Shown one piece after another: positions 47,202 to 56,566 of a stretch of DNA of 64,000 nt. Every line of letters starts with the position of its first letter. Positions within the stretch are counted from its first letter, which is position 1. The stretch is from NCBI GenBank assembly GCA_017848435.1, contig JAFEHU010000019.1:1-64000 (forward strand), in the 5' to 3' direction. Source of the stretch: Burkholderiaceae bacterium. Lineage in GTDB: Bacteria > Pseudomonadota > Gammaproteobacteria > Burkholderiales > Burkholderiaceae_C. Under the pieces are notes generated by a model. That model searched no databases and was not told the origin of the DNA. It saw only the letters and a list, made by a program, of their open reading frames with translations. Made by a program: the position numbers and the translations under genes.

Positions 47202-48326
47202 TCACAGGGCTTGGGCATGTAACCAGCCCGATTGCTGCCACGCGGCCACCAGCTCGGCCGCATCGGCGCTCAGGCGTTGTGCATCGGCCGCTGTGAGTTG
47301 GCGCGTCTGGGCCAACTGCTGCATCAGGCGCGCGTCGCGGCCACCGGCCCGGAAACTCTCACCGTTGATGAACACATGCTGCGCGTCGTACTGCATGCGT
47401 GTGCGGCGGTCGAGCCGGATGCCGGTGGACAGGTCGGGGGCGTCATCGTCTGCGGCATCGAACCACACATTGGGTTTGGGCTCGGTCGCCCACTCGCCCA
47501 ACGACCGGCGCAAGGCCTCGCCATCCTGGAGCAAGGCGTGCAAGGCATTTTTTGCAAAGGCCTCCAGCCCCTCGGGCAAACGGGCGCTGTCGGCCACGGC
47601 GGGCTGGTCGCGGTCGCGGTAGAGGGTGGCGTCGTCGTCGGCGTCGTCGGCCAGCCGCAGCAGCAGTTCACGGGCAATCTCGCCTTTGGATGGTGCGCGA
47701 AAGCCGATGGAGTACGTCATGCAGGCGCCTTGCGCGTCGCCGTCGTGGGCGTAACGCGGCGGCAGGTAGAGCATGTCGCCAGGCTCCAGCACGAACTCCT
47801 GTTCAGGTTCGAAATGGGCCAGGATTTTCAACGGCACATCGTCGCGCAGGCTCAGGTCTTTCTGGCGGCCAATGCGCCAGCGTCGGCGGCCTTCGGCCTG
47901 CAGCAGGAACACGTCGTAGCTGTCAAAGTGCGGGCCAACGCCGCCGCCGTCGCTGGCGTAGCTGACCATCAGGTCGTCCAGCCGGGCGTCGGGCACGAAG
48001 CGAAAGGCCTGCAGCAGGTCGTGCAGGCCGTCGTGGTGCAGGTCCATGCCCTGCAGCAGCAGCGTCCAGTCGGGCTGGGCCAACGGCGGCAAAGCCCGGC
48101 GTGCGAACGGCCCCTGGCGCATGCGCCAGCGCTCGCCCTGGCGCACCACCAGGCGGGATTCGACGTTGTCGCTGGCGGCCAGCGCAAACAGTGCCTGCCG
48201 GTCCAGCAGTGGCCGCATGCCAGGCATGGCCTGGCGGATCAACAAGGGCTTTTTCTGCCAATGGCGCCGCATGAATTGCTGCGCGGTCAGGCCGCCCAGC
48301 AGTGGCAAAGGGGTGTTCACGTCCAT
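47202..48326 (-). CDS. Cupin-domain ribosomal oxygenase (RoxA/YcfD type)
   Basis: The 374-residue protein is a JmjC-type Fe(II)/2-oxoglutarate oxygenase. GGGVGPHFDSYDVFLLQAEG holds the metal-binding His-x-Asp, and FEPEQEFVLEPGDMLYLPPRYAHDG holds the second histidine. The N-terminus (FMRRHWQKKPLLIRQA) and the C-terminal winged-helix-like half fit YcfD/RoxA, which hydroxylates an arginine of ribosomal protein L16. Its start codon is only 14 bases from that of slyD on the opposite strand. Confidence 0.9.
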   Translation of the reverse strand: MDVNTPLPLLGGLTAQQFMRRHWQKKPLLIRQAMPGMRPLLDRQALFALAASDNVESRLVVRQGERWRMRQGPFARRALPPLAQPDWTLLLQGMDLHHDGLHDLLQAFRFVPDARLDDLMVSYASDGGGVGPHFDSYDVFLLQAEGRRRWRIGRQKDLSLRDDVPLKILAHFEPEQEFVLEPGDMLYLPPRYAHDGDAQGACMTYSIGFRAPSKGEIARELLLRLADDADDDATLYRDRDQPAVADSARLPEGLEAFAKNALHALLQDGEALRRSLGEWATEPKPNVWFDAADDDAPDLSTGIRLDRRTRMQYDAQHVFINGESFRAGGRDARLMQQLAQTRQLTAADAQRLSADAAELVAAWQQSGWLHAQAL

Positions 48327-48340
48327 GGGACAATTGTCGT

Positions 48341-48871
48341 ATGGAAATGCTTGACGCCGTCACCGAACAATGCGTGGTCGCCCTGACCTGGACGCTGAAA
48401 GACACCCTCGACGACACCCTGGACGTGCTCGACGAACCGGTGGAGTTTTTTGTGGGCGGGCACGACCTGCTGGAGCGCATCGACGCAGCACTGCAGGGCC
48501 ACACCGTGGGCGACACGGTGGACCTGCACCTGGAGCCCGAACACGCGTTTGGCGACTACGACGAGAACCTGGTGTTCCTGGAAGCGCGCGAGCGTTTCCC
48601 CAAGGAACTGGAAGAAGGCATGACCTTCGAGGGCCTCCCAGCCGGTTGCAATCCGGACGCACCACGCAACGTGGTGTACGTGGTGACCGACATCTACCCC
48701 GAGCATGTGGTGCTGGACGGCAACCACCCGCTGGCGGGCATTGCGCTGCGCATCCGGCTGAAGGTGTGCGCCATCCGCGAGGCCACCGAGCAGGAGGTGG
48801 GCCGTGGCAGCGCCGGCATCGGCTTCTTCAAGATCGCGCCCAGCACGCCGGGCGACGCCACGCTGCACTGA
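48341..48871 (+). CDS. slyD: FKBP-type peptidyl-prolyl isomerase, SlyD-like
   Basis: The 176-residue protein has the SlyD layout. An FKBP domain (VVALTWTLKDTLDDTLDVLD, then VEFFVGGHDLLERIDAALQG) is interrupted by an insert-in-flap chaperone domain, which includes LHLEPEHAFGDYDENLVF. The metal-binding histidine-rich tail of E. coli SlyD is missing, as in many betaproteobacteria. It is probably a cytoplasmic folding helper. The ATG at 48341 is likely; Met3 at 48347 is an alternative. It is divergent from the RoxA-like gene with almost no intergenic space. Confidence 0.9.
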   Translation: MEMLDAVTEQCVVALTWTLKDTLDDTLDVLDEPVEFFVGGHDLLERIDAALQGHTVGDTVDLHLEPEHAFGDYDENLVFLEARERFPKELEEGMTFEGLPAGCNPDAPRNVVYVVTDIYPEHVVLDGNHPLAGIALRIRLKVCAIREATEQEVGRGSAGIGFFKIAPSTPGDATLH

Positions 48872-48892
48872 GCCCGAACGGGTCAGCCGGGG

Positions 48893-49564
48893 TCAGTAGA
48901 CCAGCGTCTGCACCCCCTGGGCCGTGCCCAGCAGGCAAACGGCCGCCTTCTGGTGGGCAAAGACGCCCACTTCCACCACACCGGGCCACAGGTTGACCAG
49001 GGCTTCAAAGGCCAGCGGGTCGGCAATCTGCAGGCCGGTCACATCCAGAATGTGCTGCCCGTTGTCGGTCACCAGCGGCACACCGTTCACCAGCCGCAAA
49101 CGCCCTTGCCCGCCCAACGCGGCAAACTGGCGCGCCACCCGGGCGCTGGCCATGGGAATCACCTCCACCGGCAGCGGAAACTTGCCCAGCGTCTGCACCC
49201 GCTTGCTGTCGTCGGCGATGCACACAAATTGCCGGGACTGGGCGGCGACGATCTTCTCCCGCGTCAGCGCCGCGCCACCGCCCTTGACCATGTGGCCGTG
49301 CGGGTCGATCTCGTCGGCGCCGTCGATGTAGACCGCCAGTTCGCCGACCTCGTTGCAGTCAAACACCGGGATGCCCAAGGCCTGCAGGCGGGCGGTGGAC
49401 GCCTGCGAGCTGCTGACGGCCCCCCGGATGCGGTCTTTCATGCCGGCCAGCGCGTCGATGAACTTGTTGACGGTGGAGCCAGTGCCCACGCCAATGATTT
49501 CGCCCGGAGGCACGTAATGGAGGGCGGCCTGGCCGACCAGCGTTTTCAGTTCGTCTTGGTTCAT
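48893..49564 (-). CDS. rpiA: Ribose-5-phosphate isomerase A
   Basis: RpiA interconverts ribose 5-phosphate and ribulose 5-phosphate in the pentose phosphate pathway. The 223-residue protein contains [38 protein letters not shown]-type sequence with the catalytic aspartates, and [17 protein letters not shown]. Length and motifs are standard. It is convergent with slyD and divergent from pyrD, with 89 bases between the two starts. Confidence 0.96.
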   Translation of the reverse strand: MNQDELKTLVGQAALHYVPPGEIIGVGTGSTVNKFIDALAGMKDRIRGAVSSSQASTARLQALGIPVFDCNEVGELAVYIDGADEIDPHGHMVKGGGAALTREKIVAAQSRQFVCIADDSKRVQTLGKFPLPVEVIPMASARVARQFAALGGQGRLRLVNGVPLVTDNGQHILDVTGLQIADPLAFEALVNLWPGVVEVGVFAHQKAAVCLLGTAQGVQTLVY

Positions 49565-49653
49565 GGTGCTTTTGCGACAATACCCGGCTGCCCGGCTGAC
49601 GCCGCCCGGACTGTTTCCGGACGGTGGCCGGGATTATCCAACGCCGCCCACCC

Positions 49654-50700
49654 ATGCCCCTGCTGCCCTACGCCCTCGCCCGCCCCTTTTTGTTCGGACT
49701 CGACCCCGAAGCCGCGCACGACCTGACGCTCGCCACCCTCGCCCGTGTGCAAGGCACGCCGTTGCAATGGGCCTACTGCAGCAGTTTCGTCAGCGACCCG
49801 GTCACGGTGGCCGGGTTGCGTTTCCCCAACCGGGTCGGCCTGGCGGCTGGGCTGGACAAGAACGCGCGCTGCATCGACGGCCTGGGTGCGATGGGGTTTG
49901 GCTTCGTTGAGGTCGGCACCGTCACGCCCAAGGCGCAGCCCGGCAACCCCAAGCCCCGCATGTTCCGCCTGCCCGAGGCCAACGCCTTGATCAACCGCTT
50001 GGGCTTCAACAACGGTGGGCTGGACGCGTTCGTGGCCAATGTGCAGAAGGCCTCGTTCCGCCAGCAGGGGCGCATCCTGGGCCTGAACATCGGCAAGAAC
50101 GCCGCCACGCCCATTGAGCAGGCGACCGACGACTACCTGGCCTGCTTGGAAGGCGTGTATCCGCACGCCGACTACGTGACGGTGAACATCTCCAGCCCCA
50201 ACACCAAGAACCTGCGCGCGCTGCAAAGTGACGCCGCGCTGGACGGCCTGCTCGGTGCACTGGCCGAACGCCGCGAAACCCTGGCCCAGGCGCACCAGCG
50301 CCGCGTGCCACTGTTTGTGAAGATCGCGCCCGACCTGGACGAAGCCCAGGTGGCGGTGATTGCCGCCACGCTGCTGCGCCACGGCATGGACGGGGTGGTG
50401 GCCACCAACACCACCCTCAGCCGCGACGCGGTGCAGGGCCTGGCCCACGCGCAGGAGGCCGGTGGCCTGAGCGGTGCGCCGGTGCTGGCCATGAGCAACC
50501 GCGTGATTGGCCAGCTGCGCGCAGCGCTCGGTGCGGCCTTCCCCATCATCGGCGTGGGCGGTGTGATGTCGGCTGCGGATGCGGTGTCCAAAATCGAGGC
50601 CGGGGCCAACCTGGTGCAGATTTACACCGGTTTGATCTACCAGGGCCCTGGTTTGGTCACCCAGGCCGCCAATTCGATCAAAAAGCACTGCAAGCCTTAG
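49654..50700 (+). CDS. pyrD: Dihydroorotate dehydrogenase (quinone)
   Basis: PyrD oxidises dihydroorotate to orotate in pyrimidine synthesis. It is the class 2, membrane-associated, quinone-linked type. The 348-residue protein has the N-terminal amphipathic helices ([20 protein letters not shown]), [34 protein letters not shown], the catalytic serine region [13 protein letters not shown] and an FMN phosphate site [18 protein letters not shown]. The stop codon TAG and the last codons (CKP) are part of repeat family 1. The ATG at 49654 is preferred over an upstream GTG at 49624. Confidence 0.96.
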   Translation: MPLLPYALARPFLFGLDPEAAHDLTLATLARVQGTPLQWAYCSSFVSDPVTVAGLRFPNRVGLAAGLDKNARCIDGLGAMGFGFVEVGTVTPKAQPGNPKPRMFRLPEANALINRLGFNNGGLDAFVANVQKASFRQQGRILGLNIGKNAATPIEQATDDYLACLEGVYPHADYVTVNISSPNTKNLRALQSDAALDGLLGALAERRETLAQAHQRRVPLFVKIAPDLDEAQVAVIAATLLRHGMDGVVATNTTLSRDAVQGLAHAQEAGGLSGAPVLAMSNRVIGQLRAALGAAFPIIGVGGVMSAADAVSKIEAGANLVQIYTGLIYQGPGLVTQAANSIKKHCKP

Positions 50701-50720
50701 CCGAACCTTGCGATTCAGCT
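50691..50720 (+). repeat. Interspersed repeat, family 1, copy at the pyrD stop
   Basis: The 30-base core is closest to the family consensus and to the comEC copy (27 of 30). It begins in the pyrD coding region and provides the TAG stop codon at 50698-50700. The trailing ATTAAAAGCAGAG matches the ATGAAAACAATAG at the SDR start. Confidence 0.78.
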
Positions 50721-50736
50721 ATTAAAAGCAGAGCGC

Positions 50737-51570
50737 CTAGAGTGTTCTGGGGTCGGTTGCCAGCAAGCGCTGCACCAGCGACAACAGGTGCGCTTGCAAC
50801 GGCGCAAAGCCGCTGTGGACGGCCAGCGTGGCCTCGTCCATGTAGAGCTTGCGGTTGATCTCCAGCTGCAGGCTGTGCCGGTGTTCGGCCGGGCGGCCAT
50901 AGCGGCGCACCAGTTCCACCCCCTTGTACGGATGGTTGCAGGCCACGTCGTAGCCCAGCCCGGCCAAATGTTCGGCCACCAGCGCCATCAGCGCGTTGCT
51001 GGCGGTGGTGCCATCGCGGTTGCCGACCACAAAGTCGGCATGCACCAAGCCTGGAAACTCTGTCGCGTGGCTGGACGACACGGCCGGCATCGAATGGCAG
51101 TTGATGTGCACGCTGTAGCCATGGCGCTGGTGGGCCGCGTCAATGGCGCTGGCCACCGCCGCGTGGTAGGGGCGCCAGCAATGCGCAATGCGGTTTTCCA
51201 CCTCGGCCACGCTCAGCCGACGCTGGTAGATCGGCAGCCCGTCGTCGGTCAAGCGCCAGATGAGCCCCTTGCCCAATCGGACCTTGCTGCCCGCCTCCAG
51301 CGCGCCAGGCCAGGGGCTGTCCAGCAGCGACTCGTCAATCTCGGTGGTGTTGCGGTTGGTGTCCAGGTAGCTGCGCGGAAAATGCGCCTCCACCCAGGCC
51401 ACGCCCAGCGCCGGCGCAAAGCTGTACAGCCGCTCGACGTGGGTGTCCTCCGCCCGCCGCAGCGACGCCAGATCGCAGCCGAAGGCGAAGTCTTCCGGGT
51501 AATTGGTGCCGCTGTGCGGCGAGTCCAGCACCACGGCGGTGTGGCCGGGTTGGTAACTGACAAAAGGCAT
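50737..51570 (-). CDS. N-formylglutamate amidohydrolase family protein
   Basis: The 277-residue protein matches the N-formylglutamate amidohydrolase family, zinc enzymes related to M14 peptidases. Visible blocks are VVLDSPHSGTNYPEDF with a metal-ligand histidine, LRRAEDTHVERLYSFAPALG, FPRSYLDTNRNTTEID and a late INCHSMPAVSS. In histidine degradation the enzyme (HutG/HutF-linked) releases formate from formylglutamate. No hut gene is adjacent, so a related amide substrate is possible. It is convergent with pyrD. Confidence 0.87.
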   Translation of the reverse strand: MPFVSYQPGHTAVVLDSPHSGTNYPEDFAFGCDLASLRRAEDTHVERLYSFAPALGVAWVEAHFPRSYLDTNRNTTEIDESLLDSPWPGALEAGSKVRLGKGLIWRLTDDGLPIYQRRLSVAEVENRIAHCWRPYHAAVASAIDAAHQRHGYSVHINCHSMPAVSSSHATEFPGLVHADFVVGNRDGTTASNALMALVAEHLAGLGYDVACNHPYKGVELVRRYGRPAEHRHSLQLEINRKLYMDEATLAVHSGFAPLQAHLLSLVQRLLATDPRTL

Positions 51571-51607
51571 GCGGTCATTGTGACCGATGCGGCGTTACAT
51601 CGCCGCC

Positions 51608-53026
51608 TCAATTGCCGTTCGACACCCGCCCGTACGTGTCTTCAAACCGCACGATGTCGTCTTCACCAAGGTAGCTGCCAGACTGCACCTCGATGATCTC
51701 CAGATCGGTCTTGCCCGGGTTCTCCAGCCGGTGCTTGACGCCCAGCGGGATGTAGGTGGACTGGTTTTCGTGCAGCAGCAGTTGTTCGTCGCCGCGTGTC
51801 ACCAGCGCCGTGCCTTTCACCACAATCCAGTGCTCGGCGCGGTGGTGGTGCATCTGCAGGCTGAGTTGGCCGCCCGGCCAGACGGTGATGCGTTTGACCT
51901 GGTGGCGGGGCCCGTGGTCGACGCTGTCGTAGTTGCCCCAAGGCCGGTTCACCTTGCGGTGCACGGCGGCCTGGGGTGCCGATTGGGCCTCCAGCAAAGC
52001 CACCGCCTGCTTGACCTGCTCCGCATGGCCAGCTTCGGCCACCAGCAGTGCATCCGGTGTGTCCACGATCAGCAGGTTGCGGGTGCCGATGGCGACCACA
52101 GGCCGGTTGCTGGCGTGCACAAACGTGTCTTGCGACTGCAGAAAGTGTGCATGGGCATGGGTGCCAGCCGTGCGGTTGCCGGCTGGCTGCGCCTGGCTCA
52201 GTTGCGCCACCGCGTTCCAGCTGCCCACGTCGCTCCAGGCACCGGAAAACCGGTGCACGGCCAGCCTGTCGTGCTTCTCCATCACCGCGTAGTCGATGCT
52301 GTCCGACGGGCAGGCGTTGAAGGCTTCTGCGGCAGGCCGCACCAGGTGGCCCTCGGTTTGTTGGGCGGCCATCGCGTCCACGCAGGCCTGCCAGATCAAC
52401 GGGGCATGGCGCTGCAGTGCGGCGGAAAGGTGTTGGGCACGCGTCAGGAAAATACCGGCGTTCCACAGGTACTGGCCAGACAGCAGCATCTCGCTGGCAC
52501 GCTGAACGTCTGGCTTTTCCACGAACCGCGCCACCGCCATGCCACCTTCAGGCAAAGCCAGGCCTTGTTCGATGTAGCCGTAAGCGGTGCTGGGGTAGTT
52601 GGGCACCACGCCAAAGGTCACGATGTGCCCAGCCAGGGCCGACGGCACCGCCGCACGCACCATGGCCCCAAACGCGGCCACGTCAGGGATGTAGTGGTCC
52701 GCCGGACAAAACAGCAACAGGTCGCTCGGGTCAGCATGCAAAGCTGCCAGTGCCATGGCCGCTGCGGTGTTGCGAGCGCTGGGTTCGAGGATCTGCAGCA
52801 CCGGCAGGCCCGCCGCACGCGCCGTGTCGTCCACCAGAAAGCGGTGCTCTTCGCTGCCAACGCACCAAACGGCACCCAGCGGCGCAAGGCGCTCCAGCGT
52901 CAACTGCAACAGCGATTTGTCGCCCAGCAGCGGAATGAATTGTTTGGGATAGGCCTTGCGCGACAGCGGCCACAAGCGCGTGCCGCTGCCACCGCACAGC
53001 ACCACAGGGCGGATCAGTTCAGCCAT
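51608..53026 (-). CDS. manC: Mannose-1-phosphate guanylyltransferase / mannose-6-phosphate isomerase
   Basis: The 472-residue bifunctional enzyme makes GDP-mannose for exopolysaccharide or LPS. The nucleotidyltransferase domain has LCGGSGTRLWPLSRKAYPKQ from residue 10, and FVEKPD in the middle. A C-terminal type II isomerase cupin starts at NRPWGNYDSVD and contains LSLQMHHHRAEHWIVVKGTA. The ATG at 53026 lies 8 bases inside the end of dnaQ, so translation is coupled to the end of the isc-dnaQ transcript. No other polysaccharide genes are nearby, which is unusual. Confidence 0.94.
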   Translation of the reverse strand: MAELIRPVVLCGGSGTRLWPLSRKAYPKQFIPLLGDKSLLQLTLERLAPLGAVWCVGSEEHRFLVDDTARAAGLPVLQILEPSARNTAAAMALAALHADPSDLLLFCPADHYIPDVAAFGAMVRAAVPSALAGHIVTFGVVPNYPSTAYGYIEQGLALPEGGMAVARFVEKPDVQRASEMLLSGQYLWNAGIFLTRAQHLSAALQRHAPLIWQACVDAMAAQQTEGHLVRPAAEAFNACPSDSIDYAVMEKHDRLAVHRFSGAWSDVGSWNAVAQLSQAQPAGNRTAGTHAHAHFLQSQDTFVHASNRPVVAIGTRNLLIVDTPDALLVAEAGHAEQVKQAVALLEAQSAPQAAVHRKVNRPWGNYDSVDHGPRHQVKRITVWPGGQLSLQMHHHRAEHWIVVKGTALVTRGDEQLLLHENQSTYIPLGVKHRLENPGKTDLEIIEVQSGSYLGEDDIVRFEDTYGRVSNGN

Positions 53027-53738
53027 GCGCCACACCGGTCGCTGCACGCCACACCGTCTTGCCGCCTGAGGCCTTGTCCAGTTGGGCCAACAACGCTTCA
53101 TGCTCGGTCAATTCGCCCGTGCTGGCGGCCAACACCGGCAGCACAAAACCGCGCAAATCCACCACTTCGGTCTGCACCTGCTGGGTGTCGCTGGGCGACA
53201 CATCCACCAGCAGCGCGTCCTGCCCGCGGGTCAGGTTGATGTAGACGTCGGCCAGCAGTTCGGCGTCGAGCAGCGCGCCGTGCAGGGTGCGGCCGGAGTT
53301 GTCCACGCCGAGGCGGGCACACAGCGCGTCGAGCGAGTTGCGTTTGCCGGGGAACATCTCCTTGGCCATCACCAGCGTGTCGGTGACGCTGCCCACCCCG
53401 GCCTTGAAGGGGGGCTGGCCGATCAACTCGAGTTCCTTGTTCAAGAAACCGACGTCGAACGCGGCGTTGTGGATGATGATTTCAGCGCCCTGCAGGTAGT
53501 CCATCAGCTCCTGGGCCACGGCCGCGAACTTGGGCTTGTCGCGCAGGAACTCGTTGCTGATGCCGTGCACCTTGAGCGCCTCTTCGTGGCTGTCGCGCCC
53601 AGGGTTCAGGTAGAAGTGCTTGTTGTGGCCGGTGAGCTTGCGGTTGAGCAGTTCGACACAACCGATCTCGATGATGCGGTCGCCATTCTCGGCCGAGAGA
53701 CCGGTGGTTTCGGTGTCGAGAACGATCTGACGCGACAT
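53019..53738 (-). CDS. dnaQ: DNA polymerase III epsilon subunit
   Basis: DnaQ is the 3'-5' proofreading exonuclease of the replicative polymerase. The 239-residue protein has the exonuclease motifs LDTETTGL (Asp8, Glu10), IHNAAFDVGFLNKEL and HGALLDAELLADVYINL. The C-terminal part that binds the polymerase alpha subunit is present. Its ATG shares one base with the fdx stop, and its stop lies inside the manC start region, so it is tightly fitted between Fe-S and sugar-nucleotide genes. Confidence 0.94.
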   Translation of the reverse strand: MSRQIVLDTETTGLSAENGDRIIEIGCVELLNRKLTGHNKHFYLNPGRDSHEEALKVHGISNEFLRDKPKFAAVAQELMDYLQGAEIIIHNAAFDVGFLNKELELIGQPPFKAGVGSVTDTLVMAKEMFPGKRNSLDALCARLGVDNSGRTLHGALLDAELLADVYINLTRGQDALLVDVSPSDTQQVQTEVVDLRGFVLPVLAASTGELTEHEALLAQLDKASGGKTVWRAATGVAHG

Positions 53739-54076
53739 CAGTGGTTCTCTTTGGCGTGGTTGATCGAGTACTTGGGGATTTCAACCACCACATCTTGCTG
53801 CGCCAGAAAGGCCTGGCAGCTCAGACGCGAATTGGGCTCCAGGCCCCAGGCACGGTCGAGCAGGTCTTCCTCGTTTTCGTCGAGTTCGTTCAGCGACGCA
53901 AAACCCTCGCGCACGATGATGTGGCAGGTGGTGCAGGCGCAACTCATGTCGCAGGCGTGCTCGATGTTGATGTGGTTGTCCAGCAGCGCCTCGCAGATGG
54001 AGGTGCCGGCAGGGGCCGAGACTTCGGCGCCATGGGGGCAGTATTCGGGGTGCGGCAGGATTTTGATGGTGGGCAT
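53738..54076 (-). CDS. fdx: ISC-type 2Fe-2S ferredoxin
   Basis: This 112-residue ferredoxin gives electrons to Fe-S cluster assembly. The cluster ligands Cys42, Cys48 and Cys51 (HACDMSCACTTCH) and Cys87 (SRLSCQAFL) are at the same positions as in E. coli Fdx. HILPHPEYCP-like sequence at the start (ILPHPEYCPHG) is typical of ISC ferredoxins. It follows hscA by 26 bases and overlaps dnaQ by one base. No iscX gene follows. Confidence 0.96.
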   Translation of the reverse strand: MPTIKILPHPEYCPHGAEVSAPAGTSICEALLDNHINIEHACDMSCACTTCHIIVREGFASLNELDENEEDLLDRAWGLEPNSRLSCQAFLAQQDVVVEIPKYSINHAKENH

Positions 54077-54102
54077 GTGGGGCTGCTCGGTTTGGGCGGT
54101 CT

Positions 54103-55959
54103 TCAGACCGTCTCAATGTTTTTGCCGGCCAGGGCTTTGTGGATGCCCCGGTTCATGCGCAGGGCGGCAAAGGCTTCGGTGCCTTTGGCCAGCGCTTCGG
54201 TGGCCGCTTCAATCGCCTTGGCATCGGTCAAGGGTTTGGCCGCCACCACCGCCTGGGCCAGCGTGTCGATGGTGGCACGTTCTTGCGTGCCCAACAGGTC
54301 GGCATCGGCCGCCAGTGCCGAGCCAATCGCCAGCAGCATGCGGTCGGCTTCCAGCCGCGCTTCGGCCAGCGCACGGGCCTGCATGTCTTGTTCGGCGGTG
54401 GCAAAGCTGTCTTGCAACATGGTGGCGATCTGGTCGTCGGTCAGGCCATAGGACGGCTTGACGTTGATGGTCGCCTCGACCCCACTGCCCTGCTCTTTGG
54501 CGCTGACGCTCAACAGACCGTCGGCGTCCACGGTGAACACCACGCGGATGCGGGCGGCGCCGGCGGCCATCGGCGGGATGCCGCGCAGCTCGAAACGCGC
54601 CAGGCTGCGGCAGTCGGCCACCAGGTCGCGCTCGCCCTGCACCACGTGCAGCGCCAGCGCGGTCTGGCCGTCCTGGTAGGTGGTGAAGTCCTGGGCCATC
54701 GCCGTGGGGATGGTCTGGTTGCGCGGCACGATGCGCTCGACCAGCCCGCCCATGGTCTCGATACCGAGTGAGAGGGGAATCACGTCGAGCAGCAGCAGGT
54801 CGTCGCTGCCGGCATTGCCGGCCAGCTGGTTGGCCTGGATGGCGGCGCCCAGCGCCACCACCTCGTCGGGGTTGAGGTTGTTCAGTGGCGCGTGGCCAAA
54901 GAAATCGGCCACGGCACGCTGGATTTGCGGCATGCGGGTGGAGCCGCCCACCATCACCACGCCCTTGACCTCGTCTTTCTGCAGCTTGGCATCGCGCAGG
55001 GCCTTGCGGACCGCCGACAGGGTTTTGGCGGTCAAGGCAGCCGTTGCAGCCTCGAAATCGGCACTTTTTACGTCAAATCGCAGCTGCGCCTCAGTCAAAT
55101 CTACCGAGAATGCTACGGAATCTGTAGCAGTCAACGCTTCCTTGCAGGCCCGTGCGGCGACCTTCATGGCGGCTTTGTCGGAGGCGTTGTCCACCACGGT
55201 GCCGGTTTGCTGGAGCACCCAGTCGGCCAGTGCGCGGTCGTAGTCGTCACCGCCCAGGGCCGAGTCGCCGCCGGTGGCAATGACCTCGAACACACCGCGG
55301 CTCAGGCGCAGGATGGAGATGTCGAAGGTGCCGCCACCGAGGTCGTACACCGCGTAGATGCCTTCGCTGGCGTTGTCCAGCCCATAGGCAATTGCCGCGG
55401 CGGTGGGCTCGTTGATGAGCCGCAGCACGTTCAGGCCAGCGAGCTGGGCCGCGTCTTTGGTGGCCTGGCGCTGGGCGTCGTCAAAGTAGGCCGGCACGGT
55501 GATCACCACGCCGTGGATGTCGTCGTTGAAGGTGTCTTCGGCACGAAAGCGCAACGTCGCCAGGATCTCGGCGCTCACCTCCACCGGCGACTTCTCGCCG
55601 GCGCGCGTCATCAGGCCGACCATGCCGGGCTTGTCGATGAAGCGGTAAGGCAGCTGGTCGCGGTTGGCAATGTCAGCCAAGCCCCGCCCCATGAAGCGCT
55701 TGACCGAGGCGATGGTGTTTTCCGGGTCGTCGCTGAGGGCGGCCTGCGCCTCAAAGCCGATTTTGCGGCCGTTGTTGTCCAGGTAGCGCACCACCGACGG
55801 CAGGATGACCTGGCCCAGGGCGTCGGGCAGGCACTCGGCCACGCCGTTGCGCACCGCCGCCACCAGCGAATGTGTGGTGCCGAGGTCAATGCCCAGCGCA
55901 ATGCGCCGGGTGTGCGGGTCGGGCGAATAGCCTGGTTCAGAAATTTGCAGCAATGCCAT
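54103..55959 (-). CDS. hscA: Fe-S assembly chaperone HscA
   Basis: HscA is the Hsp70-type chaperone that helps transfer clusters from IscU to target proteins. The 618-residue protein has the ATPase motifs [26 protein letters not shown] and [16 protein letters not shown], and a substrate domain with a shorter lid than DnaK. A stretch of about 20 codons after residue 275 ([20 protein letters not shown]) matches repeat family 2. The ATG at 55959 is chosen; the frame extends 13 codons further upstream into hscB. It follows hscB by 4 bases. Confidence 0.95.
   Translation of the reverse strand: MALLQISEPGYSPDPHTRRIALGIDLGTTHSLVAAVRNGVAECLPDALGQVILPSVVRYLDNNGRKIGFEAQAALSDDPENTIASVKRFMGRGLADIANRDQLPYRFIDKPGMVGLMTRAGEKSPVEVSAEILATLRFRAEDTFNDDIHGVVITVPAYFDDAQRQATKDAAQLAGLNVLRLINEPTAAAIAYGLDNASEGIYAVYDLGGGTFDISILRLSRGVFEVIATGGDSALGGDDYDRALADWVLQQTGTVVDNASDKAAMKVAARACKEALTATDSVAFSVDLTEAQLRFDVKSADFEAATAALTAKTLSAVRKALRDAKLQKDEVKGVVMVGGSTRMPQIQRAVADFFGHAPLNNLNPDEVVALGAAIQANQLAGNAGSDDLLLLDVIPLSLGIETMGGLVERIVPRNQTIPTAMAQDFTTYQDGQTALALHVVQGERDLVADCRSLARFELRGIPPMAAGAARIRVVFTVDADGLLSVSAKEQGSGVEATINVKPSYGLTDDQIATMLQDSFATAEQDMQARALAEARLEADRMLLAIGSALAADADLLGTQERATIDTLAQAVVAAKPLTDAKAIEAATEALAKGTEAFAALRMNRGIHKALAGKNIETV
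55063..55130 (-). repeat. Interspersed repeat, family 2, copy inside hscA
   Basis: Read on the minus strand, this stretch aligns without gaps to 32108-32173 (40 of 64 bases by eye). The blocks GCTA, GTAGCA, ACTGAGGC and CGATTTGAC-x-TAAAAA occur at identical spacing. It is sense to hscA and keeps the frame. Similarity is weaker than between the other copies, so this is the least sure member. Confidence 0.5.
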
Positions 55960-55963
55960 CGCG

Positions 55964-56497
55964 TTATTGTCCCCGGGCCTCGGTGTCCATCCGGTCAAAC
56001 CGGGCTTCTATGTCGCTGGCGAAGCGCTCGATGAACATCAGCGCCCTCACCTGCTGCGCGGCAGCGGCCGCGTCGTGCCGCACGTCCAGCAATTCGGCAC
56101 AGCGGGCCAGCGCCTGCTGGCGGGCTTGCTGCACTTCGCTGTTGAGCGTGTCCAGCGCGGGTTCGTCATCGGCCTCGTCCAGGGCCTCGCGCCAGGCCAT
56201 CTGCTGCATCAAAAAAGCGCCCGGCATGGCGGTGTTGTTCTCGGCATCGATTTGGACCCCGTTCATTTCGCACAGGTAGGCGGCCCGCTTCAGCGGGTTT
56301 TTGAGCCGCTGGTAGGCCTCGTTGATGCGCACCGACCACTGCATCGCCACCCGCTGCGCGGCGGCACCGCTGGACGCGAACCGGTCCGGGTGCGCCTCGC
56401 GCTGCAACTCTTTCCAGCGCGCGTCGAGCGCGGCGCTGTCCTGCGCAAATTGCGCCGGCACGCCAAACAGTTCGAAATCGGAGGATTGCAGGTTCAT
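55964..56497 (-). CDS. hscB: Fe-S assembly co-chaperone HscB
   Basis: HscB is a J-domain protein that brings IscU to HscA and stimulates its ATPase. The 177-residue protein has [20 protein letters not shown] and the HPD motif at residues 36-38 (EAHPDRF). The C-terminal IscU-binding helical domain includes [17 protein letters not shown] chose the ATG at 56497, which gives the family start. The start has no visible ribosome-binding site, because a terminator-like T-run lies immediately before it. Confidence 0.95.
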   Translation of the reverse strand: MNLQSSDFELFGVPAQFAQDSAALDARWKELQREAHPDRFASSGAAAQRVAMQWSVRINEAYQRLKNPLKRAAYLCEMNGVQIDAENNTAMPGAFLMQQMAWREALDEADDEPALDTLNSEVQQARQQALARCAELLDVRHDAAAAAQQVRALMFIERFASDIEARFDRMDTEARGQ

Positions 56498-56500
56498 GTC

Positions 56501-56535
56501 AAAAAAAACCGCCAGCGCGAAATGGGGTGGCGGTT
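56501..56535 (-). terminator. Terminator or attenuator between iscA and hscB
   Basis: On the minus strand an eight-pair stem (56507-56514 with 56528-56535), with a 13-base loop, is followed by eight Ts. It lies between iscA and hscB, three bases before the hscB ATG. It would reduce expression of hscBA-fdx-dnaQ-manC relative to iscRSUA. Confidence 0.55.
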
Positions 56536-56566
56536 GGTTGGGCTGAGGCGCAGCGCAGGCGCACAC

